Positions 25,181-33,100 of a DNA stretch of 47,436 nt are shown here, piece by piece. Below the pieces are notes generated by a model that did not search any database, was not told where the DNA came from, and saw only the letters and a list, made by a program, of their open reading frames with translations. Every line of letters begins with the position of its first letter. Position 1 is the first letter of the stretch. This DNA comes from Planctomycetales bacterium (lineage in GTDB: Bacteria; Planctomycetota; Planctomycetia; Isosphaerales; Isosphaeraceae), in NCBI GenBank assembly GCA_027449865.1, contig DAIDKV010000015.1, positions 1 to 47,436 of the forward strand. Direction: 5' to 3'. A program made the position numbers and the translations under genes.

Positions 25181-25567
25181 ATGAGGGGCGAGAGGCGCGG
25201 AGTGTGGTGGCGGATGGGGATCGTCGCCGCGGTGGGGCTCTCCGGCCTGGCATGGACGGAGACGGCCTCGGCCCAGTATCCGGGCGGTCCTCGGTATGAG
25301 GATGCGATGCCGCGATATGGCGGCTATCTCCCCAGTACGAGAGGTTTCCCTCTCGAGAGCGGGTATCCGTGGGGCGGCTATTCGCCCTGGGGGACACCGC
25401 CGCGATGGGTCTGGATTGATTATGGATGGGGATGCGGCCGGCTCGACCCAGATTTCCGGATGGGGGACGAGGGGATGGACGCGCCCGGTAATAGCCGGAT
25501 GTTCCGCCTGAGACAGACCGTATCGCCCGGGGTCATGGGGGCCTTTTCGGCCCTACCGCCGCCCTGA
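25181..25567 (+). CDS. Small secreted Gly/Tyr/Pro-rich protein
   Basis: A 128-residue protein. ATG 25181 has GAGAGG nine bases upstream. A signal peptide runs to about residue 33 (WWRMGIVAAVGLSGLAW, cleavage near ASAQ). The mature chain is rich in Gly, Tyr, Pro and Trp (GGYLPSTRGFP, GYPWGGYSPWGTPPRWVW) and has a single Cys. No domain is recognisable. It resembles in composition the secreted protein at 20329-20973, and it is followed after about 100 bases by the PQQ-type propeller gene on the same strand. Confidence 0.65.
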   Translation: MRGERRGVWWRMGIVAAVGLSGLAWTETASAQYPGGPRYEDAMPRYGGYLPSTRGFPLESGYPWGGYSPWGTPPRWVWIDYGWGCGRLDPDFRMGDEGMDAPGNSRMFRLRQTVSPGVMGAFSALPPP

Positions 25568-25667
25568 GATGAGAATTGAGCGGCGCGACGCTCGCATCGC
25601 GGTCCAGTTCCGATCCGATCCGACTCCGATTCCGAGCAGGTCCGCTCGAACGAGAGGGGGCGACGGC

Positions 25668-27533
25668 ATGAGATCGTTCCGAGGGGCCCGGGCGAGGGCC
25701 GGGCGTGGCGGTTGGTTGGGGGCCGCGGTGATCGCTGGGATTGTCGTGGGACCGGCTCCGGCCCAGGAGCCCACGCCGGGCGCGACGCCCGCGGCCGAGG
25801 TGAAGGAGCGGGGCGGTGTTGTCCCGATCGAACGAGAGGACATGATTCGGCTGGTCCCGCCGGGCGACCAGACGCCGGCCATCCGTCGGCCCGACCCGAT
25901 GGAGATCCTGGCGCCGCCGGGCTACATCGTGGAGACCTTCGCGACCCGGCTCGACTTCCCGGCCGACATCGCCTTCAGCGACCGCGGCGAGGTCTTCATC
26001 GCCGAGTCGGGGCCGCTCGGCCTGGGAGATAGCCCGGTCCGGACCCCACCCGCGCAGATCATCCAGGTCCGGCCGGATAACACCAAGCGGGTGATCTACG
26101 ACACAAACGTCTCGACGGCCGATGTCCGACGCGCTGACTCCTCGGCACAGATGCCCGAGGGCCTGATTCCGCCGATCACCGGGATGACCTGGCACAACGG
26201 CAAGCTCTACATCTCGCATCGGTCGCGGATCTCGGTACTCGATCTGTCCGACGAGGACCCGAGGACGCGGTTTCGGACGATCGTCAACGGGCTGCCGGTC
26301 TGGGGGCGGGCGGTCAACGGCAAGCCAATCTTCGATCCGAAGGGGAAGCTGGTGTTCTTCGTTCCCACCCAGGGGAACGCCGGCGTGATCGACGAGGTCG
26401 GCGCCTCGGTCATCCTGTCGACGAACAAGCTGCGGGCCCGCGATATCCCCGGCGAGGACGTCGAGCTGACGGGGCGGACGTTCCGGGTCCCTCTGGAGAC
26501 GGCCAACCATGCCGGGACCTACTTCGCGGCCCCAGACGAGCGGATCATGGTCGAGGCGGGACGGTACACCGGCAAGGTGCCCTATGAGCACCTGCACAAG
26601 CTGGTCCCGCCCGAGGGCGAGGGCCGCGACCGGACCGGCGCCTTCGCGCCGATCTGGGGCGGCTCCGAGGCTGGCCGGGTGGTCAAGGGCGAGCGGGTCT
26701 GCAACGGGGCCTTCTTCCGCTGCGACCCCGACGGCAAGAACCTCGAGCGGATCGCCTGGGGCTTCCGCGACAGCGGCGGCTATGGCTTCGCGCCCGACGG
26801 ACGACTCATCTGCACCCACGAAGGAATCGACACCACGGCGCCCCGGTCGGCCTGGTTCGACACCGATTCCGTCTACGAGGTGGTCGCGGGCGAGTGGTAC
26901 GGCTGGCCCGACTTCTTCGGCGGGCTACCGGGCGACGACCCGCGATTCGGTTACAAGGGCGACCCGGTCGAGCCTCTACTGACCGCCGAGACTCATCGTC
27001 GGCTGCTCGGGGGCCGGTCGCGTCCTCGACAGCCCCTCATGCGGCTCCCGGTTCAAAGTACGCCGAGGGGGATGGCCTTCGGCCGGGCCGACTTCGGGAT
27101 CGATCCGGGTGACGTCCTCGTCGCCGAGATGGGGACGACTCTCCCGGCCTTCAAGGGGCCCTACCTGGTCGACTCGGCATTCCGGTTCGAGGAATGGCAG
27201 CAGATCCTTGAGGAACGCCCCGCGCAGGTTCCTCCGGGGGTCGAGTGGGACTGGCCCGGGTTCAAGGTGCAGATTCTCGACCTCGACACCGGCCGGGCCT
27301 TCGACTTCCTGACCAACGCCACCCGCGGACCGGCCACCGCCGGGCGTGGGACCGGCCTGGAGCGCCCCGTGCAGCTCGAGTGGGGGCCCGACGGTGCCCT
27401 TTATGTGGTCGACATCGGGGTCATCCAGCCGGCGATGTTCCAGGGACGGACCGTACTGAACGCACACAGCCAGACGGGCGTAATCTGGCGGGTACATCGG
27501 GGCGGCCACGAGGGCGACCTCCCCGGTCGGTAG
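25668..27533 (+). CDS. Secreted PQQ-dependent sugar dehydrogenase-like beta-propeller
   Basis: A 621-residue protein. ATG 25668 follows GAGAGGGGG. The N-terminus (GGWLGAAVIAGIVVGPAPAQ) is a signal peptide, then a spacer, then a six-bladed propeller of the soluble glucose/sorbosone dehydrogenase type. Blade landmarks are APPGYIVETFATRLDFPADI, GEVFIAESG, GMTWHNGKLYISHR, RIAWGFRDSGGYGFAPDG, and ERPVQLEWGPDGALYVVDIG. Family members oxidise sugars with PQQ and pass electrons on, but many planctomycete paralogues have no tested activity. The insert carrying FFGGLPGDDPRFGYKGD is unusual to me. Likely extracytoplasmic; no electron acceptor gene is adjacent. Confidence 0.78.
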   Translation: MRSFRGARARAGRGGWLGAAVIAGIVVGPAPAQEPTPGATPAAEVKERGGVVPIEREDMIRLVPPGDQTPAIRRPDPMEILAPPGYIVETFATRLDFPADIAFSDRGEVFIAESGPLGLGDSPVRTPPAQIIQVRPDNTKRVIYDTNVSTADVRRADSSAQMPEGLIPPITGMTWHNGKLYISHRSRISVLDLSDEDPRTRFRTIVNGLPVWGRAVNGKPIFDPKGKLVFFVPTQGNAGVIDEVGASVILSTNKLRARDIPGEDVELTGRTFRVPLETANHAGTYFAAPDERIMVEAGRYTGKVPYEHLHKLVPPEGEGRDRTGAFAPIWGGSEAGRVVKGERVCNGAFFRCDPDGKNLERIAWGFRDSGGYGFAPDGRLICTHEGIDTTAPRSAWFDTDSVYEVVAGEWYGWPDFFGGLPGDDPRFGYKGDPVEPLLTAETHRRLLGGRSRPRQPLMRLPVQSTPRGMAFGRADFGIDPGDVLVAEMGTTLPAFKGPYLVDSAFRFEEWQQILEERPAQVPPGVEWDWPGFKVQILDLDTGRAFDFLTNATRGPATAGRGTGLERPVQLEWGPDGALYVVDIGVIQPAMFQGRTVLNAHSQTGVIWRVHRGGHEGDLPGR

Positions 27534-27655
27534 GCGCATTCGGCGGCGAGCCCGCGACGGCACGGTATTTCCAGGCGATGACGGAGATGGAGCCGGCGGG
27601 CCGAGCGTCGCGTGGCACCCGGACACCGGACCGTTCCTCACCGAGGAGAATCCCG

Positions 27656-28192
27656 ATGAATCGGTCGTTCGCGGCGCTCGCGGTCGTTATCGCCGTTGTG
27701 CTGGGCGCGATGCCGGGTTGGCGGGCGGCGTCGGCCGGCGGGGCGGGACGCGGCCAGGAGAAGACCGACGTTCGGTCGAAGCCGGGCGCATCCCGCCCGT
27801 CGCAGGGCCGGGCCGAGGCTGGTTCGATCCGCGGCGCCCTGATCCGGCCGATGGTCCCCGAGGGCGGGTCGGGCCCATCCGCTCCCGAGGAGGGCGCGTT
27901 CGTGCTCCGGCCGGGCGACCTGCTGGAGTTGGAGTGCGCCACGCCCGAGAGTCTCCCGCACAACATGACCACCATCGTCGACGACACGAAGATCATTCGA
28001 CTGCTCCCGATCGGACTCCGCGAGCTGAAGCCGATGGCGATGGTCGGCGGGGAGCCGAGGCCGTTGACCGGCACCTACCGGGTCTCCGCGGTGTTCCAGG
28101 CCCAGGCCGAGGGGAAGACCATCATCCGGCTCAATGCCGGGAGACGACAGTGGGAGTACCGGATCGAGGTCCGCGAACAGGAACACGGCTGA
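27656..28192 (+). CDS. Secreted protein of unknown function
   Basis: A 178-residue protein with GAGGAGAA before ATG 27656. A signal peptide (MNRSFAALAVVIAVVLGAMP, cleavage near ASAGG) and a disordered Gly/Arg/Pro spacer lead to a compact domain of about 100 residues (AFVLRPGDLLELECATPESL, IIRLLPIGLRELKP, GTYRVSAVFQAQAEGKTIIR, EYRIEVREQ). The strand pattern suggests an Ig-like or inhibitor-type beta fold; the ending resembles proteins that bind something through a stable beta scaffold (for example chagasin-like folds), but I cannot confirm it. Confidence 0.7.
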   Translation: MNRSFAALAVVIAVVLGAMPGWRAASAGGAGRGQEKTDVRSKPGASRPSQGRAEAGSIRGALIRPMVPEGGSGPSAPEEGAFVLRPGDLLELECATPESLPHNMTTIVDDTKIIRLLPIGLRELKPMAMVGGEPRPLTGTYRVSAVFQAQAEGKTIIRLNAGRRQWEYRIEVREQEHG

Positions 28193-28272
28193 TCGGCCCC
28201 TCGGATCGTCGATATGATAGAATCCCATGGGCCATAGACCGGCTTACTTCGATCGTTTCCAGGAGCCATGTC

Positions 28273-28650
28273 ATGCGGATTCCCGCATCCTCGGCCCGCG
28301 GCCTGGCCGCGGGGTTGCTCGCTCTGCTCGCCCTCGCCGCTCCGGCCGAGGCCATGGAGCAATGGGGCCGGGTCCGGTCGGTGGATTGCCGGTTCGGCTC
28401 CTTCGATCTCCTTCAGGACGGCAATTACAAGGTCTACCGGATCCGGGTCGGGCCCGATACCGTCTTCGTCACGATCGATGGCCGGGTTCTGACCCATCTG
28501 GACCTCCGCGAGCTGGACGGGAAGCGGATCTTCGCCGTCGTCGAGGAGAATTCCAACCACTTCGCCGACAAGGTCTGGATCCGGGCTGACCTGGCCCCGG
28601 AGGCCGATCCGGTGAACCCGGGCGTCGGCTCCGTTGTCCCGGCCCGATGA
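28273..28650 (+). CDS. Small secreted protein of unknown function
   Basis: A 125-residue protein. ATG 28273 has AGGAG eight bases upstream, then a signal peptide (LAAGLLALLALAAPAEA, cleavage before MEQWG). The mature domain (WGRVRSVDCRFGSFDLLQDG, YKVYRIRVGPDTVFVTIDGR, LDLRELDGKRIFAVVEENSN) is an all-beta, OB-like pattern with one Cys. No family is recognised. It may share an operon with the previous gene (80 bases apart). Confidence 0.72.
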   Translation: MRIPASSARGLAAGLLALLALAAPAEAMEQWGRVRSVDCRFGSFDLLQDGNYKVYRIRVGPDTVFVTIDGRVLTHLDLRELDGKRIFAVVEENSNHFADKVWIRADLAPEADPVNPGVGSVVPAR

Positions 28651-28939
28651 CGCCCGATCGCGGCCGACAACCCGGCCGCCGGCGCTGGCCCCGCAAGGCT
28701 TCCAGAACAGGACCATTCCCTCGATCGTGCCGCCTCTGACGCCCCAAACATCACCCTTCCTGCCTGGCCCGCCCGAGACGCAGAACCTGCCCGGAGTCGA
28801 CCGGGTCGAGGAGCGGCCCGAGGTGAAGGCGCCACCCGAACCCTACGGCTTGATGCTCCGCGGCGCCTCCTCGCACCAGCCGCTCTCCACTCGGTTGAGC
28901 CCGCACGAATCGTGCGTGCTGGAAGAGGCCCCGCGCTGA
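28634..28939 (+). CDS. Possible Pro-rich short gene overlapping the preceding one
   Basis: A 101-residue frame opening with TTG 28634, 17 bases inside the end of the preceding gene in another frame. Its third codon positions are strongly GC, which is coding-like, and it contains PPEPYGLMLRGASSHQPLST. No Shine-Dalgarno is evident. It could be real and coupled, a frameshifted C-terminal extension of the previous protein, or noise in high-GC DNA. Confidence 0.38.
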   Translation: MSRPDDARSRPTTRPPALAPQGFQNRTIPSIVPPLTPQTSPFLPGPPETQNLPGVDRVEERPEVKAPPEPYGLMLRGASSHQPLSTRLSPHESCVLEEAPR

Positions 28940-29179
28940 GGTATCCCTCGCAGGACACGTCATGACCGGGGCGAGCGTCGAACCAGCCGGGTCTCCGCGA
29001 TCTCCCGATCGTCAAATCGCACAGGATGCGGCGAGTCTGCGGGCGGGGGTTGGGTGTTGGACGTGGGAAGCGGGCGTCTTTGGATCGGACGCTTCTGGTC
29101 GACCGGCGCGATTCGTGCTACAAGCGGTTCCGCTCGCGACCGAAAGTGGACGACCCGTGGCCCTTGCGGTGATCGAAAG

Positions 29180-30733
29180 ATGAGAGTTCTTGCTGTCCAT
29201 CCTGGCCCGTTGATGTACACGAAGATCTTCCTCCGGCTGGAGCCGCTGGGGATCGAGATCATCGCCGCGACGGCCAGGCAGGCTGGGCACGATGTCCGGC
29301 TAATCGACCTTCAGGTGGAACCGCCGTCGAGCTTCGCGAGGGCGGTTCGCGAGTGGGCGCCCGACGTCGTCCTGCTCTCGAACAACTACCTGGCGAACGT
29401 TCCCGAGGTGGTGGACCTGGCGAAAACGGCGAAGGCGCTCCGGCCGAGGGTTTTTGTGGTGGTGGGCGGCCATAGCGCCTCGTTCATCGCCGCTGACCTG
29501 ATCGAGCACGCCCAGGGGGCGATCGACTGCGTTCTGAAGGGCGAGGGCGAGACCTCAATGGCCCGGTTGCTGGAGGCCGCCGCCGATCGTGATCCGGTCG
29601 GGCTCCTGGAGGTTCCAGGCGTGATCACGCGAGACGGCCAGGGCCCGCCGCCGGGGTTCATCCGGGCGCTGGAGCAAACCTTGCCGGCGCGCGATCTCCT
29701 CCGGCATCGCCGGAAGTATTTCATCGGAGTGCTCGATCCGTGCGCCTCGATCGAGTTCAGCCGGGGGTGTCCGTGGGATTGCTCGTTTTGCAGCGCCTGG
29801 ACGTTCTACGGCCGGAGCTACCGGATCAAGCCGGCGGAGGCCGCCGCCGAGGAGCTATCGACGATCCGGGAGCCGGGAGTCTTCATCGTCGATGACGTCG
29901 CCTTCATTCAGGCCGAACACGGGATGGCGATCGGCGAGGCGATCGCCCGGCGCGGGATTCGGAAGCAGTATTACCTGGAGACCCGTGGCGATGTCTTGCT
30001 TCGGAACCGGGACGTTTTCCGGTTCTGGAAGGAGCTTGGCCTTCAATATATGTTTCTTGGAGTCGAGGCGATCGACGAGGAGGGGCTGAAGCGATATCGC
30101 AAGCGGGTGACGCTCTCGAAGAACTTCGAGGCGCTGGAGTTCGCGCGGTCGCTGGGGATCATGGTGGCGATCAACATCATCGCGGATCCGTCGTGGGACC
30201 ACGGCCAGTTCGAGGTGATTCGCCAGTGGTGCCTGGAGATTCCCGAGATCGTCAACATCAGCGTGAACACGCCGTATCCGGGAACGGAGAGCTGGATGAC
30301 CGAGTCGCGCCGGGTGACGACGCGGGACTATCGGCTGTACGACATCCAGCACGCGGTTCTGCCGACGAAGCTCCCGCTGGATGAGTTCTACGGCGAGCTG
30401 GTTCGGACGCAGCAGGTTCTGAATCGGAAGCACCTGGGATGGGCGGCGGTGAAGGGGCTGGCCGGGATTCTGGCGAACAACCTGTCGCGAGGCCAGACGA
30501 ACACGCTGAAGATGCTCTGGAAGTTCAACAGCGTGTACGATCCGAGGCTACAGATCGCCGACCATCACCGTCCGGTCCGGTATGAGATGGCGCCGCCGCC
30601 GCCGCCGAGAGAGGTGATTGACGCGAGGACGCTGTATGTCCACCCCTCCCAGGGAAGGCGTTCGCGGGTGCTGGACGAGGCCACCGAGCGGTTCGTGGAC
30701 CAGACCCGGATGCGAGCCGACGCGGCCACCTGA
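29180..30733 (+). CDS. hpnR: Hopanoid C-3 methylase
   Basis: A 517-residue B12-binding radical SAM enzyme. The opening MRVLAVHPGPLMYTKIFLRL, then EPLGIEIIAATARQAGHDVR, DVVLLSNNYLANVPEVVDL, and FVVVGGHSASF closely follow HpnR proteins as I know them. The radical SAM motif is C197-PWD-C201-SF-C204. HpnR adds a methyl group to C-3 of bacteriohopanoids, pentacyclic lipids that stiffen membranes; the 3-methyl group has been linked to late-stationary survival in Methylococcus. The start at ATG 29180 is set by the N-terminal strand. The squalene-hopene cyclase and other hopanoid genes are not in this window. It precedes csrA by 133 bases. Confidence 0.85.
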   Translation: MRVLAVHPGPLMYTKIFLRLEPLGIEIIAATARQAGHDVRLIDLQVEPPSSFARAVREWAPDVVLLSNNYLANVPEVVDLAKTAKALRPRVFVVVGGHSASFIAADLIEHAQGAIDCVLKGEGETSMARLLEAAADRDPVGLLEVPGVITRDGQGPPPGFIRALEQTLPARDLLRHRRKYFIGVLDPCASIEFSRGCPWDCSFCSAWTFYGRSYRIKPAEAAAEELSTIREPGVFIVDDVAFIQAEHGMAIGEAIARRGIRKQYYLETRGDVLLRNRDVFRFWKELGLQYMFLGVEAIDEEGLKRYRKRVTLSKNFEALEFARSLGIMVAINIIADPSWDHGQFEVIRQWCLEIPEIVNISVNTPYPGTESWMTESRRVTTRDYRLYDIQHAVLPTKLPLDEFYGELVRTQQVLNRKHLGWAAVKGLAGILANNLSRGQTNTLKMLWKFNSVYDPRLQIADHHRPVRYEMAPPPPPREVIDARTLYVHPSQGRRSRVLDEATERFVDQTRMRADAAT

Positions 30734-30866
30734 TCGCTCTTTTTCGGGAATCTTCCCCGCGATGGGGTCACGGAGGGTTCCCGGCGTCCTATATTCAGCG
30801 TGAGGGGACGTCGAGGCGAATCGACGAGGCCCGACCGACCGAGGATCCACCCAGGGAGGAACGACG

Positions 30867-31067
30867 ATGCTTGTCCTCAGCCGCAAGCTCGGCGAGCGGA
30901 TCGTGGTGCCGGATATCAACCTGACCCTGACCGTGGTCGCGATCGAGGGGAACTCGGTCCGACTGGGAATCACGGCGCCGAATCAGATCGGGGTCTACCG
31001 CGAGGAGTTGTGGGACCGGGTATGCGCCGGCGAGGCGATTCCTGGGCGTCGGGCGGCCGGGAACTGA
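30867..31067 (+). CDS. csrA: Carbon storage regulator (translation regulator)
   Basis: A 66-residue protein with GGAGGA before ATG 30867. MLVLSRKLGERIVV is the conserved CsrA opening, followed by IEGNSVRLGITAPNQIGVYR and ELWDRV. CsrA dimers bind GGA motifs in mRNA leaders, usually over the Shine-Dalgarno, and repress or stabilise the message. The conserved L4, R6 and R44-type residues for RNA binding are present in position. Monocistronic by spacing. Its own leader contains GGAGGA, so autoregulation is possible. In flagellated bacteria it is partnered with FliW, but no fliW is in the window. Confidence 0.95.
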   Translation: MLVLSRKLGERIVVPDINLTLTVVAIEGNSVRLGITAPNQIGVYREELWDRVCAGEAIPGRRAAGN

Positions 31068-31183
31068 CCGGTTGCTCTCCGCGAGCCGGACCCCCTGGAC
31101 GGGGCCCGGCGGGATCGAATTGGCCGATCAGCGCCGCGACGGCGACGGCGGAGGGAATTCCGCGGGCGAGGTTGGCCCGGCAG

Positions 31184-32119
31184 CTACGGCTGCAACGTCA
31201 TCGTCGAGCTGGAATCGCTGGTTTGCTCGTAGTTCTGGCCCTGGGCGGTGACGACCAGTTCCATGTTGAGAGCAAGCTGGGTTGAGGTGACATGTCCGGA
31301 GGATGTGTCGAGGGTCATGGTGCCGTGGCCGTCCTGTTTGCGGATGGCGATCTTGAAGTCCACGCCTGGGATCGGCTCGACCCTGGCGGTGGTCTGAACG
31401 CCGATCAGCCGAGAGGCCGGCGATGCCGGATCGGGGCCCTGGAAAGTGAAGGTCCGGTCGAGGATCAACGTGGCGATTGGCGGCTGCATCAGCGGGACCT
31501 CTGACGGACGGGCGCTCCAGGTCTGTCCCGCCTCGATCGGATTGGCGGGGAACGCGGGAGGACTGGCCTGCATCAGGTTGTCCTTGATCGCCTTCTCGTT
31601 GACCTCGCCGCCGTCGGGGCGTCCCTCGGGCATCGCGTCCTTGTAGCGTTTGAGCGTTTCGGCCGGGACCTCGATGTCGATGATCTCGCCGTTGGGCTTC
31701 ATCCGGAACGAGAACTCCGCGCCGGCCTCGGCGCGAAGGATTCGGCTCATGGCCTCGAAGCCGGGGGGATCGCCCTTGGTTTCGGCCGAGTCGAATTGGA
31801 AGGGGAGGAGCGGCGGCATATCGGCCTTCATCCGGATTCGCTCGGTTTTGTGGCGAATCCGGGCCTCGCCCGAGGGTTCCACGGCGAGGACGGTCCAGGA
31901 GAAGTTCAGGGTGTGGTTTCGAGTCGACTTACGCTCGACGCCGTTGCCCTTCGTGCTCGTCGTCATCTTTTGCTCGAGCGCGTATTTCAGGGTCTCGCCC
32001 TGGCGGAACGTCCAGCGGAGCGGCTCGGCCGCCGTGGCCCGAGCCCCCGTACTGGTCAGACCGGCTGCTCCCAGCAGCACGAACGCCCACGACCCGGACC
32101 TCAACGCCTGGATGCGCAT
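31184..32119 (-). CDS. Secreted DUF6263-like protein
   Basis: A 311-residue protein. ATG 32119 opens a signal peptide (WAFVLLGAAGLTSTGARATA, cleavage near AAEP). The mature sequence (LRWTFRQGETLKYALEQKMT, NHTLNFSWTVLAV, ERIRMKADMP, QTWSARPSEVP, FKIAIRKQDGHGTMTLDTS) is a repeated beta pattern typical of DUF6263, a family of envelope proteins without an established role. No catalytic motif is visible. It is upstream-adjacent to csrA in the opposite orientation and is probably expressed alone. Confidence 0.68.
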   Translation of the reverse strand: MRIQALRSGSWAFVLLGAAGLTSTGARATAAEPLRWTFRQGETLKYALEQKMTTSTKGNGVERKSTRNHTLNFSWTVLAVEPSGEARIRHKTERIRMKADMPPLLPFQFDSAETKGDPPGFEAMSRILRAEAGAEFSFRMKPNGEIIDIEVPAETLKRYKDAMPEGRPDGGEVNEKAIKDNLMQASPPAFPANPIEAGQTWSARPSEVPLMQPPIATLILDRTFTFQGPDPASPASRLIGVQTTARVEPIPGVDFKIAIRKQDGHGTMTLDTSSGHVTSTQLALNMELVVTAQGQNYEQTSDSSSTMTLQP

Positions 32120-32272
32120 CCGTCGGAACCCCCACCTGGAGCCCAGATCCGTCCCCGGTCGTCCCCGCGTCGACGATCGCCGCACGGCCGACCGACCGAC
32201 GAACAGCATAGCCGACCGCCCGGCCGGTTGGGAATCGACGAGTCTCGCGTCTCGCCCGGACCGGGATCGAGA

Positions 32273-32944
32273 TCAGTCGCGATCGCCGTTCGCCTCGGTC
32301 GGCTCCCTGGCCTCGAAGCGAAGCCGGATCAGGTAGGCGAGCGCGATGAAGTCGTACAGGGCATGGGTGACCATCACGGTGAGCAGGTTGCCGTTGTAGA
32401 TCCAGATGGCCCCCAGATACAGGCCCAGCAACCCCGCGATCATGATGTAGGTGACCGACATCGGGTGCAGGAGCCCGAACAGCAGCCCCGCCAGGATCAC
32501 GCCCCAGAGGGTGCCGAACCAGTCCATGAAGGTCGCCTGGAAGACGCCGCGGAAGAGCATTTCCTCGCCGACACCGGCCGAGAGCGAGATCAGGGCCAGC
32601 TCCGACCAGAGACTCTCGCGAAAGAGCGGGACGACTTCCAGCTCGCAGAGATCCTTGAGCCGGCGAAGCGGGCCGACCGGCCATCGGAGCATCGAAAGGA
32701 AGAGGACGAAGAGGGGAAGGGCGGCCACGGACCCGAGCAGGGCGTCGCGAGCGCTCCAGGCGAAGCTCTGAAGCGGAAGTTGCCCCAGCATCCAGCCGAC
32801 CACGATCGAAAACGGCGCCAGGCCCGCCTCGACAAAGACGGTGAAGAGGACCACGACTCCATGCCCGGGGAGATCGTCCTCCGGGTCGTTCGGAAGCGGT
32901 CCATCCTCCATCATCGTGTCCTGCTCGTCGGCGGTCACCCCCAT
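32273..32944 (-). CDS. CPBP-family intramembrane metalloprotease
   Basis: A 223-residue membrane protein with five or six hydrophobic segments. It has the three CPBP/Abi signatures: GEEMLFRG (EExxxR), FGLLHP (FxxxH), and THALYDFIAL (HxxxD-like). The Glu pair and His residues would bind metal. Family members include CAAX endopeptidases and proteases involved in bacteriocin maturation or immunity; the substrate here is unknown. The first 28 residues are an acidic soluble leader. Starts at ATG 32944, 152 bases from the next upstream gene. Confidence 0.88.
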   Translation of the reverse strand: MGVTADEQDTMMEDGPLPNDPEDDLPGHGVVVLFTVFVEAGLAPFSIVVGWMLGQLPLQSFAWSARDALLGSVAALPLFVLFLSMLRWPVGPLRRLKDLCELEVVPLFRESLWSELALISLSAGVGEEMLFRGVFQATFMDWFGTLWGVILAGLLFGLLHPMSVTYIMIAGLLGLYLGAIWIYNGNLLTVMVTHALYDFIALAYLIRLRFEAREPTEANGDRD

Positions 32945-33100
32945 TGTTATGGTACCCCACAGCCTCGTGGTCTTACCAGCCCCTCGCCTTTGTCCATGAT
33001 ACGATCTCGGTCAAGCTATCATGGGACAAGTCCGTTGTCGATGCCTACTTCGAGGCATGGGCGCGGAATGGGGGGTTGGTGGGGTATCGATCGGCGGGGC

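Noticed and set aside
30790-30795. TATATT as a -10 box for csrA
   Set aside because: The expected -35 window (GGTCAC) does not match, so support is too weak.
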